64,000 nt of DNA from Cellulomonas palmilytica (GTDB taxonomy: Bacteria > Actinomycetota > Actinomycetes > Actinomycetales > Cellulomonadaceae), in the NCBI RefSeq assembly GCF_021590045.1, contig NZ_CP062221.1:1860001-1924000 (forward strand). The letters are read 5' to 3'. Positions 43,773 through 54,222 of this stretch are shown one piece after another. The notes below the pieces were generated by a model that had not been told where the DNA came from, made no database searches, and saw only the letters and a list, made by a program, of their open reading frames with translations. How positions within the stretch are numbered: position 1 is the first letter of the stretch; each line of letters begins with the position of its first letter. The position numbers and the translations under genes were made by a program.

Positions 43773-46500
43773 TCAGACGCGCTCGGCCAGTGCGGTCGCG
43801 AGGTCGGTGCGGGTGCGGACGCCGAGCTTCGCGTAGACGTTGCGCAGGTGGTACTCGATGGTCTTGGGGGACAGGAACAGCGCGGCAGCCGCCTCGCGGG
43901 TGGTGCGTCCCGCGGCGAGCACACGGGCGACCTGGAGCTCCTGGGGCGTGAGGTGGTCGAGGCCGGTGAGGTCGCGGCGGTGCGCGGTCTCGCCGGTGGC
44001 GCGCAGCTCGGCGGCCGCCTGCTCGGCCCAGGGTGCGGCGCCGAGTGAGTCGAACGTGGCGAGCGCGGCGCGCAGGTGCCCGCGGGCGTCGGTCCGACGA
44101 CGAGCGCGGCGCAGCCGGGTGCCGTACGCGAGCCGGGTGCGCGCGGTCTCGAACGTGTCGGGTGTGCGCGTGTGCAGCTCGAGCGCCGCGTCGAAGTGCG
44201 TGTCGAGCTCCTCGTCGGCGCAGGTCAGACCGCGCGCGCGGGCGGCGCGTGCGAGGGACCACGGCTGGCCCTTGTCGACGGCGCGGGCCGTCAGGCGCGC
44301 GGCGAGGGAGGCGGCCTCGTCGTGGCGGTCGAGACGGACGAGCGCGTCGACCATCTCGGCGGCGGGCCAGGTGTCCACGTCGTCGAACCGCAGGGACGTG
44401 ACGTGCGCGTCGACGGCGGTGTACGCGTCGAGGGCGTCCTGTGCGCGCCCGGCGCCGAGCGCGAGGTCGCCGAGCGCGGTCAGCGCCCAGGTACGGAAGA
44501 AGCCCAGGCGGTGCGTCGCCGTGAGCTCGAGCGCCTCGTCGGCGTGCGCGCGGCACGCGGCCTCGTCGCCGCGGCGGGCCTCGAGCCACGCGAGGCCCGC
44601 GAGACCCGCCGCGACGTCCGTCGCCTGACCGGCCTCGCGGGCGAGCGCGACCCCCTCCGTGTAGGTGGCCACCGCGTCGGTCCACCGGTCGGTGGTCGCC
44701 TGGTCGCGCGCGACGAGGAACAGCAGGATCGGCAGCCCGCCGAGGTCGGCACGTCGGCGCAGGTTCGCGACGACGGTGCGGATCACGGACCGCTCGTCGC
44801 CGTCCTCCCGCAGGTACAGCGGGCCGAGGACGAGCCACGGTGCGAGCTGCGGGTCGGCGAGGAGCGACGGGTCCTGCGCGATCTCGGCCATCGCGGCGCG
44901 GATCCGGTCGGGGCCGCCCTCGCCGGTGATGACGCCCGCGACGCCGGTCGCGAGCGTGCCGATCCAGCGGGCACGCGGGGACCGGACGCGGGGGAGGAGC
45001 GCGTCGACGCGGGCGGCGGCCCGCGCGGCGGCGGCCGTGTCGCCCGCGTACTGCGCGGCGAGCACGCCGTCCGCGAGGAGCGGCACCGCGCGGTCCGGGT
45101 CGAGGTCGGCGACCGACGTGCCCGCGGCGATGAGCACGTCGCGCGCACGTTCGCTCGACCCCGTGCGCGCCGCGACCGTGCCCTCGAGCGCGGCGGTGCG
45201 TAGTCGGACCTCGGGCGGACGCGGCAGTGTGCTCGCCCGCGCGAGGAGGTCGAGCGCGGCCTCGGGCTGCCCGGCGCGCCACCGGAACTCCGCCGCGGAC
45301 ACCAGCCGTTCCGCGCGGTGCCGCGCCGTCGGGGGTGAGCCGGGCGGCGCGCTCGCACGACGCGGCGGCCACCGCAGGCGCGCCGCGTTCCCCGGCGCGT
45401 CGCGCGGCCGCGTCGATCGTCGCCGCGACCCGCTCGTCGGGTTCGGTCGTCGCCTCGCCCAGGTGCCACGCGCGCCGGTCGAGGTCCGCGGGCGGGACCG
45501 CGGCGGCCAGCGCGCGGTGCACCGCGCGACGTTCGGCGGGTGCCGCCTCGGCCCACACGGCCGAGCGGACCAGGTCGTGCCGGAACGTCACGCGCCCCGC
45601 GTCGACCGTCACGAGTCCCGCGGCGGCGGCCTCGTCGAGCTCGTCGGGACCCACCCCGAGCGTCGCGCACGCCGGGACGGTCGTCGCGAGGTCGCCGCCG
45701 GACGCGGACGCGACGAGCAGCGCCGTGCGGGCACCGGTCGACAACGTGTCCGCGCGGGCCGCGAACGCGCGCGCGAGCGACGCGGGCACCGGCAGCGGCG
45801 CGGCGTCCGGCAGGGCGTCGAGCGCCGCGTCGCCCGACAGCTCGAGCAGCGCGAGCGGGTTGCCACCGGTCGCAGCGAGCAGCCGGGCGCGCGCCAGGTC
45901 GGACAACCGCCGTCCGACCAGCAGGGCGGCCGCCTCGTCGGGACCCAGGCCGTCCAGCGCGAGCGTCGGCAGCCCCGCCTGCGTGACGACCGACACCGCC
46001 TCCTGCCGCACCGCGAGCGCGACCGCGACCGGGTCCGCGCCCAGGCGGCGCGCCGCGAACGTCAGCGCCTGGGCCGTGGGCGGGTCCAGCAGGTGCGCGT
46101 CGTCCACGACGAGCAGCACGGGCTCGTCCTCCGCGACGCGACTCAGCAGCCCCAGCACCGCCGCGCCCACCGCGAACCGCTCGTCGACCGAACCCGGTCG
46201 CAGCGCGAGCGCCGCCCCCAGCGCGTCGGCCTGCGGCGCCGGGAGCGCGTCGAGGTGCTCGAGCACCGGCCGCAGGAGCTGCAGCAGCCCGCCGAACGGC
46301 ACCTCCCGCTCGGCCTCGACCCCCGCGGCCTCGAGCACGCGCATCCCGGCCGCAGCGGCCGTCGTCGCCGCGTCACGCAGCAGCGCGGACTTGCCGATCC
46401 CGGCCTCACCGACGACGACGAGCGTGCCGCCCTCGCCCACGCGCGCGGCCGCGGCCAGGGACGTGAGCACCTGGCGCTCGCGCTCGCGGCCGACCAGCAC
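43773..46500 (-). pseudogene. LuxR-family ATPase regulator (LAL type) split by an apparent single-base insertion
   Basis: Read as one gene this would be a regulator of about 910 residues with an N-terminal AAA ATPase (Walker A GEAGIGKSALL; Walker B LLVVDDAHLLD), a long helical TPR-like middle and a C-terminal LuxR helix-turn-helix (LTPQELQVARVLAAGRTTRE, LSPKTIEYHLRNVYAKLGV). The N-terminal half reads from GTG 46500 to about 45320. The conserved frame then shifts, and the C-terminal half continues to the stop at 43773. One extra G (plus strand, about 45317-45318) explains it: removing it gives an uninterrupted ERAARLTPDGAARAERLVSA join. In the shifted frame the N-terminal part runs on to 43762 as an Arg-rich artefact. 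It is a sequencing error or a genuine mutation. Confidence 0.82.
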
Positions 46501-46609
46501 CTCGTCAGTCTAGGGAGCACCCCAGGGGGACCCCCTGATGCGAGCGCGCGCGGCGCCCGACGAGGGTCGAACCGGACAGATCGTCCACCGAACCCTCAAG
46601 GAGACCATC

Positions 46610-47695
46610 GTGACCCTCCAGGCGGACGCGCCGCAGCGCGCCATCGACCCCGACAAGCTCATGTCGTTCGTGTTCCGCGCCGTCGACGAGGTCGGCGCGA
46701 CCCGCAACACCGCGCTCGTCGTCATGGGCGACCAGCTCGGGTACTACCGCGCCCTCGCCGACGGCCGCGCGGTGACCCCCGCGGAGCTCGCCGAACGCAC
46801 GGGCACGGGTGAGCCGTACGCCCGCGAGTGGCTCGCCGCGCAGGCCGCGGGTGGGTACGTCGAGTACGACGCCGAGACGCGCCGGTACACGCTGCCCGCG
46901 GAGCACGCGGTCGCGCTCGCGGACCCGACGAGCCCCGCATACCTGCCGGGGTTCTTCCAGCTCGCGCACGGCACGGTCCGCGACGCCCCGGAGATCCTGG
47001 CCGCGGCGATCGACGGTGACGGCCTGGGGTGGCACGCGCACAACCGCGACGTGCACCACGGCTGCGAGCGGTTCTTCCGCACCATGTACAACGGCCACCT
47101 CATCGGTGAGTGGCTGCCCGCCCTGGAGGGCGTGGTCGCGAAGCTCGAGGCCGGCGCGCGCGTCGCGGACGTCGGTTGCGGGCACGGGGCGTCGACGATC
47201 CTCATGGCGAAGTCGTTCCCGAGCTCGACGTTCGTCGGTTCCGACTACCACGCGCAGTCGATCGAGGTCGCGCGTGCGCGCGCCGCCGAGGCGGGCGTCG
47301 CGGACCGCGTGACGTTCGAGGTCGCCCCCGCGACCGGGTTCTCCGGCACGGGGTACGACCTGGTCGCGATGTTCGACTGCCTGCACGACATGGGCGACCC
47401 GGTCGGGGCGGCCCGGTACGTGCGTCAGGCGCTCGCCGACGACGGCACGTGGATGGTCGTCGAGCCCATGGCGGGCGACCACGTCGAGGACAACCTCAAC
47501 CCCGTGGGCCGCACCTACTACGGGTTCTCGACGCTGCTGTGCACGCCCGCGTCGCTGTCCCAGGATGTCGGGCTCGCGCTCGGCACGCAGGCCGGCCCGG
47601 CGCGCATCCGGGACGTCGCGACGACGGGTGGCTTCACGCGGTTCGGCACCGCGGCGGCCACGCCGTTCAACAACGTGTTCGAGATCCGGCCGTGA
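46610..47695 (+). CDS. Class I SAM-dependent methyltransferase with N-terminal winged helix
   Basis: This 361-residue protein has an N-terminal winged-helix/dimerisation domain (about 10-95; MGDQLGYYRALADG, ELAERTGTGEPYAREWLAAQ) typical of small-molecule O- or C-methyltransferases, and a C-terminal Rossmann domain with SAM motif VADVGCGHGASTILMAK, then FDCLHDMGDP. Substrate unknown. GTG 46610 has AGGAG 6 bases upstream. It is divergent from the LuxR gene, which may regulate it, and its stop overlaps the next gene start. Confidence 0.85.
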   Translation: MTLQADAPQRAIDPDKLMSFVFRAVDEVGATRNTALVVMGDQLGYYRALADGRAVTPAELAERTGTGEPYAREWLAAQAAGGYVEYDAETRRYTLPAEHAVALADPTSPAYLPGFFQLAHGTVRDAPEILAAAIDGDGLGWHAHNRDVHHGCERFFRTMYNGHLIGEWLPALEGVVAKLEAGARVADVGCGHGASTILMAKSFPSSTFVGSDYHAQSIEVARARAAEAGVADRVTFEVAPATGFSGTGYDLVAMFDCLHDMGDPVGAARYVRQALADDGTWMVVEPMAGDHVEDNLNPVGRTYYGFSTLLCTPASLSQDVGLALGTQAGPARIRDVATTGGFTRFGTAAATPFNNVFEIRP

Positions 47696-50034
47696 GTCCC
47701 TTCACCGAGAGTGGTGACCCGGGGGCCGTGGCGGCGCACACTGCCGGTGTGAGCCACGGCCCCCGGGTCGCCCCGGTCGTCCAGCCGACGGTCGTCGGCG
47801 GGGCGCCCGTGCGCACGGGTCACGACGAGCGTGCGGGCTCGTCGTCGGGTCTGCCGTCCGCGAGCCGGGCGGCGGACCCGGACCGCGTCGGGGTGGTGGA
47901 ACGTGGGGCCGACGGTGCGGAGCCCGTCCGGATCGCGTACCGCGTCTACGGTGACGCGCGGCCTGGCCCGACGGTCGTGCTCGTCCCGACGTGGTCGATC
48001 GTCCCGTCGGACTTCTGGAAGCTGCAGGTCGGGTACCTCGCGCGGCACTTCCGGGTCGTGACGTTCGACGGGCGCGGCAGCGGCGCGTCGTCGCGTCCCC
48101 GGGGCGCCGCGGCGTACACCGACACCGAGTACGCCGCCGACCTGCTCGCCGTCCTCGACGCGACGACGACGAGCGCCGCCGTGCTCGTGTCGCTGTCCTG
48201 CGGTGCCGCGTGGTCGGTGCACGTCGCCGCGAAGCACCCCGAGCGTGTGCTCGGGCTCGTCGCGATCGCGTCGTCGTGCGGCGTGTCCGTCCCGACGCCG
48301 GGCCGTGACCACGTCCCGTGGGACGTCCCGCTCGACACCACCGACGGGTGGGCGAAGTACAACAAGCACTACTGGCTCGGCGGCGGCTACGACGAGTTCG
48401 TCGAGTTCTTCTTCGGCCGGATGTTCTCCGAGCCGCACTCGACCAAGCAGATCGAGGACTGCGTCGCGTGGGCGCACGAGATCACGCCGCAGGTCCTCGC
48501 GGACACCACCGCGGGGCGGCTCGGCTGCGACGGCGCCGTGTGCGAGTCGATCGAGCCGCTCGCGCGCGCCGTGACGTGCCCCGTGCTCGTCGTGCACGGG
48601 TCCGACGACCGCATCCGGCCCCTCGCGTTCGGCGAGCGGCTCGCGGAGCTCACGCGCGGCGAGCTCGTGGTGCTCGACGGCGCGGGGCACGGGCCGCCCG
48701 CGCGTGACCCGGTCAAGGTGAACCACCTGCTCAAGGAGTTCGTCGAGCGCGTCGCGCCGCCGCTGCCCTCGTCGGACCCCGCGTCCCCGCCGCCCGCTCG
48801 GCGGACGTGGACGCACGCCGCGCGCCGGACCCCGCGAGTGCTGTACCTGTCGTCCCCGATCGGGCTCGGCCACGCGCAGCGCGACGTCGCGGTCGCCGGC
48901 GCTCTGCGCGAGCTGCGCCCCGACGTGCAGGTCGACTGGCTCGCGCAGCACCCGGTCACCCGCGTCCTCGCGCAGCACGACGAGCACGTGCACCCCGCGT
49001 CCGCGTGGCTGCGCAACGAGTCGCGGCACGTCGAGCACGAGGCCGGCGAGCACGACCTGCACGCGTTCCAGACGATCCGACGGATGGACGCCGTCCTGGT
49101 GAGCAACTTCATGGTGTTCGCGGACGTCGTCGCGGACGGCGAGTACGACCTCGTCGTCGGCGACGAGGCGTGGGAGGTCGACCACTTCCTCCACGAGAAC
49201 CCCGAGCTCAAGCGGTTCTCGTTCGCGTGGATGACGGACTTCGTCGGCTGGCTGCCGATGCCGGACGGCGGTGCGCGCGAGGTCGCGCTGACCGCCGACT
49301 ACAACGCCGAGATGATCGAGCACCGGGCGCGGTTCGCCCGGGTGCGCGACCGTTCGGTGTTCGTCGGGTCGCCGGACGACGTCGTGGACGAGGAGTTCGG
49401 GCCCGGTTTGCCGTCGATCCGGTCGTGGACCGCGGAGAACTTCGACTTCGCGGGCTACGTCACGGGGTTCGACGCGGTGGCGGCCGCCGCCGGGGCCGCG
49501 ACCGTGCGGGAGTCGCTGGGCGTGCACCCGGGCGAACGGCTGTGCCTCGTGTCCGTCGGCGGGTCGGGGGTGGGGGAGCCGCTGCTGCGGCGCGTGCTCG
49601 CGGCCGTGCCGGCGGCGCGTGCGCTCGTGCCGGACCTGCGGTTCGCCGTCGTCGCCGGACCCCGCATCGACCCCGCGTCGCTGCCCGTCCCCGACGGCGC
49701 GACCGTGCTCGGCTACGTGCCGGACCTGTACCGGCTGTCCGCCGCGTGCGACGTCGCCGTCGTGCAGGGCGGGCTCACCACGTGCATGGAGCTCACCGCG
49801 CTGCGCAAGCCGTTCGTGTCCGTGCCGCTGCGCCACCACTTCGAGCAGACGTACCACGTGCGTGCCCGGCTCGAGCGGTACGGCGCCGGCCGGTACCTCG
49901 ACTACGACGACGCGCTCGACCCGGACGGCCTCGCGACCGCGGTCGCGGACGCGCTCGCCGGGGACGTGGAGTACCGACCGGTCGAGACCGACGGTGCGCT
50001 GCGCGCCGCGCGGCTGCTGGCCGACCTCGTGTGA
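47692..50034 (+). CDS. Alpha/beta-hydrolase fused to a GT1-like glycosyltransferase
   Basis: This 780-residue protein has two unrelated catalytic-type modules. Residues 65-360 form an alpha/beta-hydrolase with VVLVPTWSIVPSDFW, nucleophile elbow LVSLSCGAAWS (Ser-x-Ser-x-Gly), VVHGSDDRIRP (Asp) and DGAGHGPP (His). Residues 380-775 form a GT-B type glycosyltransferase with LYLSSPIGLGHAQRD at the front and VAVVQGGLTTCMELTALRKP plus PLRHHFEQTYH in the donor-binding half. The GTG start at 47692 overlaps the methyltransferase stop, so both are co-translated. A role in modifying a secondary metabolite or lipid is inference. A later start near 47749 is possible. Confidence 0.82.
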   Translation: MSPFTESGDPGAVAAHTAGVSHGPRVAPVVQPTVVGGAPVRTGHDERAGSSSGLPSASRAADPDRVGVVERGADGAEPVRIAYRVYGDARPGPTVVLVPTWSIVPSDFWKLQVGYLARHFRVVTFDGRGSGASSRPRGAAAYTDTEYAADLLAVLDATTTSAAVLVSLSCGAAWSVHVAAKHPERVLGLVAIASSCGVSVPTPGRDHVPWDVPLDTTDGWAKYNKHYWLGGGYDEFVEFFFGRMFSEPHSTKQIEDCVAWAHEITPQVLADTTAGRLGCDGAVCESIEPLARAVTCPVLVVHGSDDRIRPLAFGERLAELTRGELVVLDGAGHGPPARDPVKVNHLLKEFVERVAPPLPSSDPASPPPARRTWTHAARRTPRVLYLSSPIGLGHAQRDVAVAGALRELRPDVQVDWLAQHPVTRVLAQHDEHVHPASAWLRNESRHVEHEAGEHDLHAFQTIRRMDAVLVSNFMVFADVVADGEYDLVVGDEAWEVDHFLHENPELKRFSFAWMTDFVGWLPMPDGGAREVALTADYNAEMIEHRARFARVRDRSVFVGSPDDVVDEEFGPGLPSIRSWTAENFDFAGYVTGFDAVAAAAGAATVRESLGVHPGERLCLVSVGGSGVGEPLLRRVLAAVPAARALVPDLRFAVVAGPRIDPASLPVPDGATVLGYVPDLYRLSAACDVAVVQGGLTTCMELTALRKPFVSVPLRHHFEQTYHVRARLERYGAGRYLDYDDALDPDGLATAVADALAGDVEYRPVETDGALRAARLLADLV

Positions 50035-50059
50035 CTCGCGGGCGGCTCGGTCGTGCGAG

Positions 50060-50797
50060 TCAGTCGCGCGGGGCGCCCGGCGTGCGGACCACACCGAAGG
50101 TCGTGCGGCGGCGCAGCCGGAAGCCCAGCCGCTCGTAGATCGCGATGGCGCCCGTGTTGGACTCCGCGGCGTGCATCAGCGCGCGGTCTCCGCGCTCGTG
50201 CACGTGGTGCGCGACGTCCAGCACGAGTCGCGTGGCGAGCCCTTGACCGCGGTGCGCGGCGTCGGTGCACACCGCGCTGATCTCCGTCCAGCCGCCCGGC
50301 TGGAGGCGCTCGCCCGCCATCGCGACGAGCCGGCCCTCGCGCCGGATGCCGACGTACCGGCCGAGCTCGTGCGTGCGCGGCGCGAACGGGCCGGGCTGCG
50401 TGCGCTTCACGAGCGCGAGCATCTCGGGCACGTCGTCGGCGCCGAGCACCACGGCCTCGTCGTCGGGACGGGGCTGCAGGGCGTCGGTCTCGACGAGCTG
50501 CACGCCGCCGAGCTGTCGCTCGACCACCCAGCCGTCCGGGAGCGTCGGCGCGTCGCCCGAGACCGGGAACAGCGCGCCGGGACCGACGAGTTCGACGATC
50601 GCGTCCCACACGTCCGGGTGCCCCCAGTCGCGCACCGCGGTGAACGGCGACACCTCCGGGTCGTAGCGGAGCACCAGGTCGTTGCCCCGCGCGAAGCGCG
50701 CGTGCGCCCCGGTCAGCGAGTGCCACGCGGCGTTGTCGAGCACGTGGACGTCGCCCGCCGTGCGCTCGTCTGCTGCGCTCACCGTCTCGGTCGCCAC
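50060..50797 (-). CDS. GNAT-family N-acetyltransferase
   Basis: This 245-residue protein ends in a GNAT domain (about residues 130-245) with ISAVCTDAAHRGQGLATRLV as the acetyl-CoA-binding motif A, and ESNTGAIAIYERLGFRLRRR. The N-terminal half (RGNDLVLRYDPEVSPF) is not catalytic. The target amine is unknown. GTG 50797 is chosen because GAGGGGG lies 6 bases before it; ATG 50803 would have that site touching the start. Confidence 0.85.
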   Translation of the reverse strand: MATETVSAADERTAGDVHVLDNAAWHSLTGAHARFARGNDLVLRYDPEVSPFTAVRDWGHPDVWDAIVELVGPGALFPVSGDAPTLPDGWVVERQLGGVQLVETDALQPRPDDEAVVLGADDVPEMLALVKRTQPGPFAPRTHELGRYVGIRREGRLVAMAGERLQPGGWTEISAVCTDAAHRGQGLATRLVLDVAHHVHERGDRALMHAAESNTGAIAIYERLGFRLRRRTTFGVVRTPGAPRD

Positions 50798-50898
50798 GTG
50801 CATCCCCCTCGTGTTCGTGCCTGCTCCCGGGATGCTAGGCGGGGTCTCCCACGAGGCAACGGTCCGGACGCGACGTCCCGCGCACTGAGACGCGGGTC

Positions 50899-53800
50899 TC
50901 AGCGGTCGTCGAGCAGCTGGGCCACCAGCGCACGGGCCTTCGTCGGGACCGTGGACGAGCCGGGCCGGGCGGCGAGGTCGGTGAGACCCGGCCAGGACGC
51001 CGCGTCCGCGGGGAGCGCACCGCGGTCCGCCGCCTCGCGCAGCAGCGGGGCGTGCACGAGCGCGACGTCGAGGACCCGGTTGAGCCAGCGCGGCACCGTC
51101 CCGGGTGTCGCCGCGGCATGCCGGACGGACTCGACCAGGACCGGCCAGAGCACGGGCAGGAGCGCCGGGTCCTCGACGACCTTGGTGAGCCGCGCCGGGC
51201 TGAAGTCGGGGTGGGGGAGCAGCGCGCGCATCGCGACGGTCACGGACGCCGATCCGACGAGCCCGCTGCCCAGCAGCTCGCGCGGGTGGTGGACCTCCGC
51301 CGCGTCGTGGCACAGGCTCGCGAGCACGACCGCCACCATCGACGTCGTCAACGGAGGCACGGGACCGCCACCGGCCAGCGGACCGTCCGTCCCGCCGCGC
51401 CAGTTGCGGTGCGGGGAGACGACGACGCGCTCGCCCTCCCACCGCAGCCACACCCGGCCCGCGGCACCGGTCGCCGCGCACTGGCCCTCGGCCTCGAGGT
51501 CGTAGAACCAGCTCTTCACCACCCGGAACGGCCCGCCCGGCGTCCCGGGGAGCTCCACGTCGACCGCGAGCCACTTCGTCGACGCCGCCGGGTCCGCCCA
51601 CTGCGCGGTGAGCGTCGCGCCGTCGTCGACCGCGGGCCGCGTGCCCGCGCCGGCGGGCCAGGCCTCGTCGAACGGGCGGGTCGGCCGGGCGGGCGGCTCG
51701 ACGGGCACGGCCGGGCCGTCGGCCGCGGGCAGGAGCGCGACGACCGCGCGCGCCGCCGTCGCGGCACGTGACGAGCCGGAGCGGGCCGCCAGCGCGCGCA
51801 CGCCCGGGAGCGCGAGCGCGTCCTCGTCGGCGGCGCCCGCCGCGACGGCCGCCAGCACGGCCGGGAGCAGCGACTGCACCGCCTCCGCGACCTCCGCGGT
51901 GCCCGCGACGAGCCGCGGTGCCCGCAGGGAGGCGCCCAGCAGCGCGTCGAGCACCGGCCACACGACGCTCAGCAGACCCTCCGCGGCGAGCTCCCCGCAC
52001 GCCCGCGCGAGCGGGGCGAGGTTCGACGGTGCCTCGTCCCAGTCGAGCAGCCGCACGTCCGCGACGCCGGGGAGCAGCAGCCCGCGCTCCCACGCCTCGA
52101 GGACCGCGACGGTGCCGTCCGGCGCCGCGACCGGGTGGAACGAGCGCTGCGAGCCGAGCACGTTGACCGCCAGGCCGGGGGAGAGGGGCGTCGCGCGTCG
52201 GACGAGCTGGCGCAGGACGAGCCCCGCGCACGCCTCGCCCGAGCTGTGCGTGCTGATCCCGTTCCCGGCCGCGTCACCCCAGGTCGGGAACGTCTCCGGG
52301 CCGGGCATGTCGTAGCGGTCCTCGTCGCCGAGCCGCGCGGGGAACGCCGCGAGCGAGGCAGGCACCGCGAGGCGGACGGGCTGCCACCAGCGCCAGCGGC
52401 CGCCGGGCCGCACGGCGGGCTCGACGAACGGGTCGAGCAGGTACGCCCGGGCGGCCGGACCAGCCGTGAACGTCGCCTTGCTCCCGTCCTGGAGCACCAC
52501 GGGCACGTCGAGCACGTCGAGCGCGGACAGCATCTCGTCGGACGCCAGGGAGACGTCCGTGCGCGTGAGCGCGAGGTACAGGTCGGCCTCGCTCACCGCC
52601 GCGCCCGCGGCCGCGTGCGCGCGCAGCCGGTCGACCAGGTCCGCCGGGTCGACCCGCAGGTCCACCCACGTCGGCGTCGACAGCAGGACCGGCGCCTCGC
52701 CGAGCCGCCGGACCACGGACGCCTCGCGGGCCGTCGCGGGCGGGTACACGAGCTCGCGCCCGTTCCACGCCCGGCGCGCGGGCCGGTCGACCAGCGACGA
52801 CGCCTCGCCGGCGATCCACGCCGGCACGCAGCGCAGACCGTCGACCGAGGACCCGCGCACGCCGCCGAGCGCGGTGCGTGCCGCCTCGCGGTCCGCGTGC
52901 GCCAGCGCGTTCGCGAGCGCCAGGAACCGCTCGACCTCGACGTCCACGACGCCCTCGGGCCGTCCGGTCAGTGCGGCCGCCGCGGCGCTCACCGTCTCGA
53001 CCGTCGCCTCGCCGACGACGAGCCGCGGCACCTCCCACACGGGAGGCGTCGCGCGCCACAGGTCGCCCGGCACCTCGGTCACCGCGGGCTCGTCCGTCGC
53101 GGCCGACAGGTCCCAGGCCGTCACCAGCTGCTGCGCGGCGCGCGCGAGACGACGGTCGGTGGCCGTCGTGCGCGGCACGACGAGCGGCGCGACCGATTCG
53201 ACGACCGACGACGACGGGCGCAGCCGGGCCGCGGCGGCAGCGAGCACCGCGAGCTGGACCTTCTTGGCCCGCACGGGCAGCGAGACCGCGAGGACGTCGC
53301 CCAGCACGTCGTCGGGCGCGCCCGCGGGCCACGCGGCCAGCAGGCGCGGCGCCAGCGCCTCGACCACCGGGCCGTCCCCGTGCGCGAGGACCGTCACCAG
53401 GGCGTCGGCGTGCGCGACGAGCTCGTCGTCCGTCAGCCCGAGCGGGCCGGTCAACGCCTGCACCCACGCGCGCCGGTCGCCCGGGCGCTGCGCGGCGTCG
53501 AGCGCGGTCAGCACCAGGCGCACCGCCTCGTCGCGGTCGACCCAGCCCGCCGCGACGGCGTGCGGCACCACCGACCCGAAGGGACCCGTCGCGGGCACCC
53601 CCACCGCGACGCCCGCACGCAGGTGGTCGAGCGCGCGGCGCGCGACGACCTCCGGCGGGCACCAGCCGCGCTCCTGCGGGTACAGCTCACCCTCACCGGT
53701 CAGCGCGCCCAGCGCGTACACCGACCAGTCCTTGAGGTACTCCACCTCGTGCGGCACTGGCAGGTCCAGCGCGTCGACGACCCGCACCACCGCACCCGCG

Positions 53801-54222
53801 TACGCGCTGGTCGCGTGCTCCCACGGACGCCGGTTCGACCGGCACGCAGCCGTCACGAACGCCGCCCCGAAGCGCGCGCCGCGCTCCGCCAGCAGGCGGG
53901 CCGCACGCTCGTCGTCCAGGACGTGGCTGGACGGCAGGATCCGCGCGGCGCGCTTCGCGTCGACGCCCACCCGCACCGCGAACACCGCGAGCACGTCCGT
54001 GTCGACGTCGACCCACGGGACCCAGCCCCAGGTCGAGTCGCCGATCTGCCCGAACTCGCCCCACGCGCCCGTCGCGAGCCCGTCACGCGCGACGCGCTGC
54101 TGCTCGGGCGTGCCGAGGGGCCGCTCGAGGGCGTCGGCGAGGGTCGCCTCGCGCCAGCCCAGGTCCGTGAACACGTCGATCGCCGCGACGAGCCTCGCCG
54201 GCAGGGTCGGGGTCTCGGTCAC
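50899..54222 (-). CDS. Large uncharacterised protein partnered with a SWIM zinc-finger protein
   Basis: This 1107-residue cytoplasmic protein is mostly Ala/Leu/Val-rich helices resembling armadillo/HEAT-like repeats (LAVLAAAAARLRPSSSVV; LLPAVLAAVAAGAADEDAL). No signal, membrane helix or catalytic motif is recognised. Near the C-terminus is FRVVKSWFYDLEAEGQCAAT followed by VWLRWEGERVVVSPHRNW, which looks like a conserved beta domain. The GTG start (54222) overlaps the stop of the SWIM gene as GTGA, so the two are made together. A DUF6493-type protein is possible, but I cannot confirm it. Confidence 0.75.
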   Translation of the reverse strand: MTETPTLPARLVAAIDVFTDLGWREATLADALERPLGTPEQQRVARDGLATGAWGEFGQIGDSTWGWVPWVDVDTDVLAVFAVRVGVDAKRAARILPSSHVLDDERAARLLAERGARFGAAFVTAACRSNRRPWEHATSAYAGAVVRVVDALDLPVPHEVEYLKDWSVYALGALTGEGELYPQERGWCPPEVVARRALDHLRAGVAVGVPATGPFGSVVPHAVAAGWVDRDEAVRLVLTALDAAQRPGDRRAWVQALTGPLGLTDDELVAHADALVTVLAHGDGPVVEALAPRLLAAWPAGAPDDVLGDVLAVSLPVRAKKVQLAVLAAAAARLRPSSSVVESVAPLVVPRTTATDRRLARAAQQLVTAWDLSAATDEPAVTEVPGDLWRATPPVWEVPRLVVGEATVETVSAAAAALTGRPEGVVDVEVERFLALANALAHADREAARTALGGVRGSSVDGLRCVPAWIAGEASSLVDRPARRAWNGRELVYPPATAREASVVRRLGEAPVLLSTPTWVDLRVDPADLVDRLRAHAAAGAAVSEADLYLALTRTDVSLASDEMLSALDVLDVPVVLQDGSKATFTAGPAARAYLLDPFVEPAVRPGGRWRWWQPVRLAVPASLAAFPARLGDEDRYDMPGPETFPTWGDAAGNGISTHSSGEACAGLVLRQLVRRATPLSPGLAVNVLGSQRSFHPVAAPDGTVAVLEAWERGLLLPGVADVRLLDWDEAPSNLAPLARACGELAAEGLLSVVWPVLDALLGASLRAPRLVAGTAEVAEAVQSLLPAVLAAVAAGAADEDALALPGVRALAARSGSSRAATAARAVVALLPAADGPAVPVEPPARPTRPFDEAWPAGAGTRPAVDDGATLTAQWADPAASTKWLAVDVELPGTPGGPFRVVKSWFYDLEAEGQCAATGAAGRVWLRWEGERVVVSPHRNWRGGTDGPLAGGGPVPPLTTSMVAVVLASLCHDAAEVHHPRELLGSGLVGSASVTVAMRALLPHPDFSPARLTKVVEDPALLPVLWPVLVESVRHAAATPGTVPRWLNRVLDVALVHAPLLREAADRGALPADAASWPGLTDLAARPGSSTVPTKARALVAQLLDDR

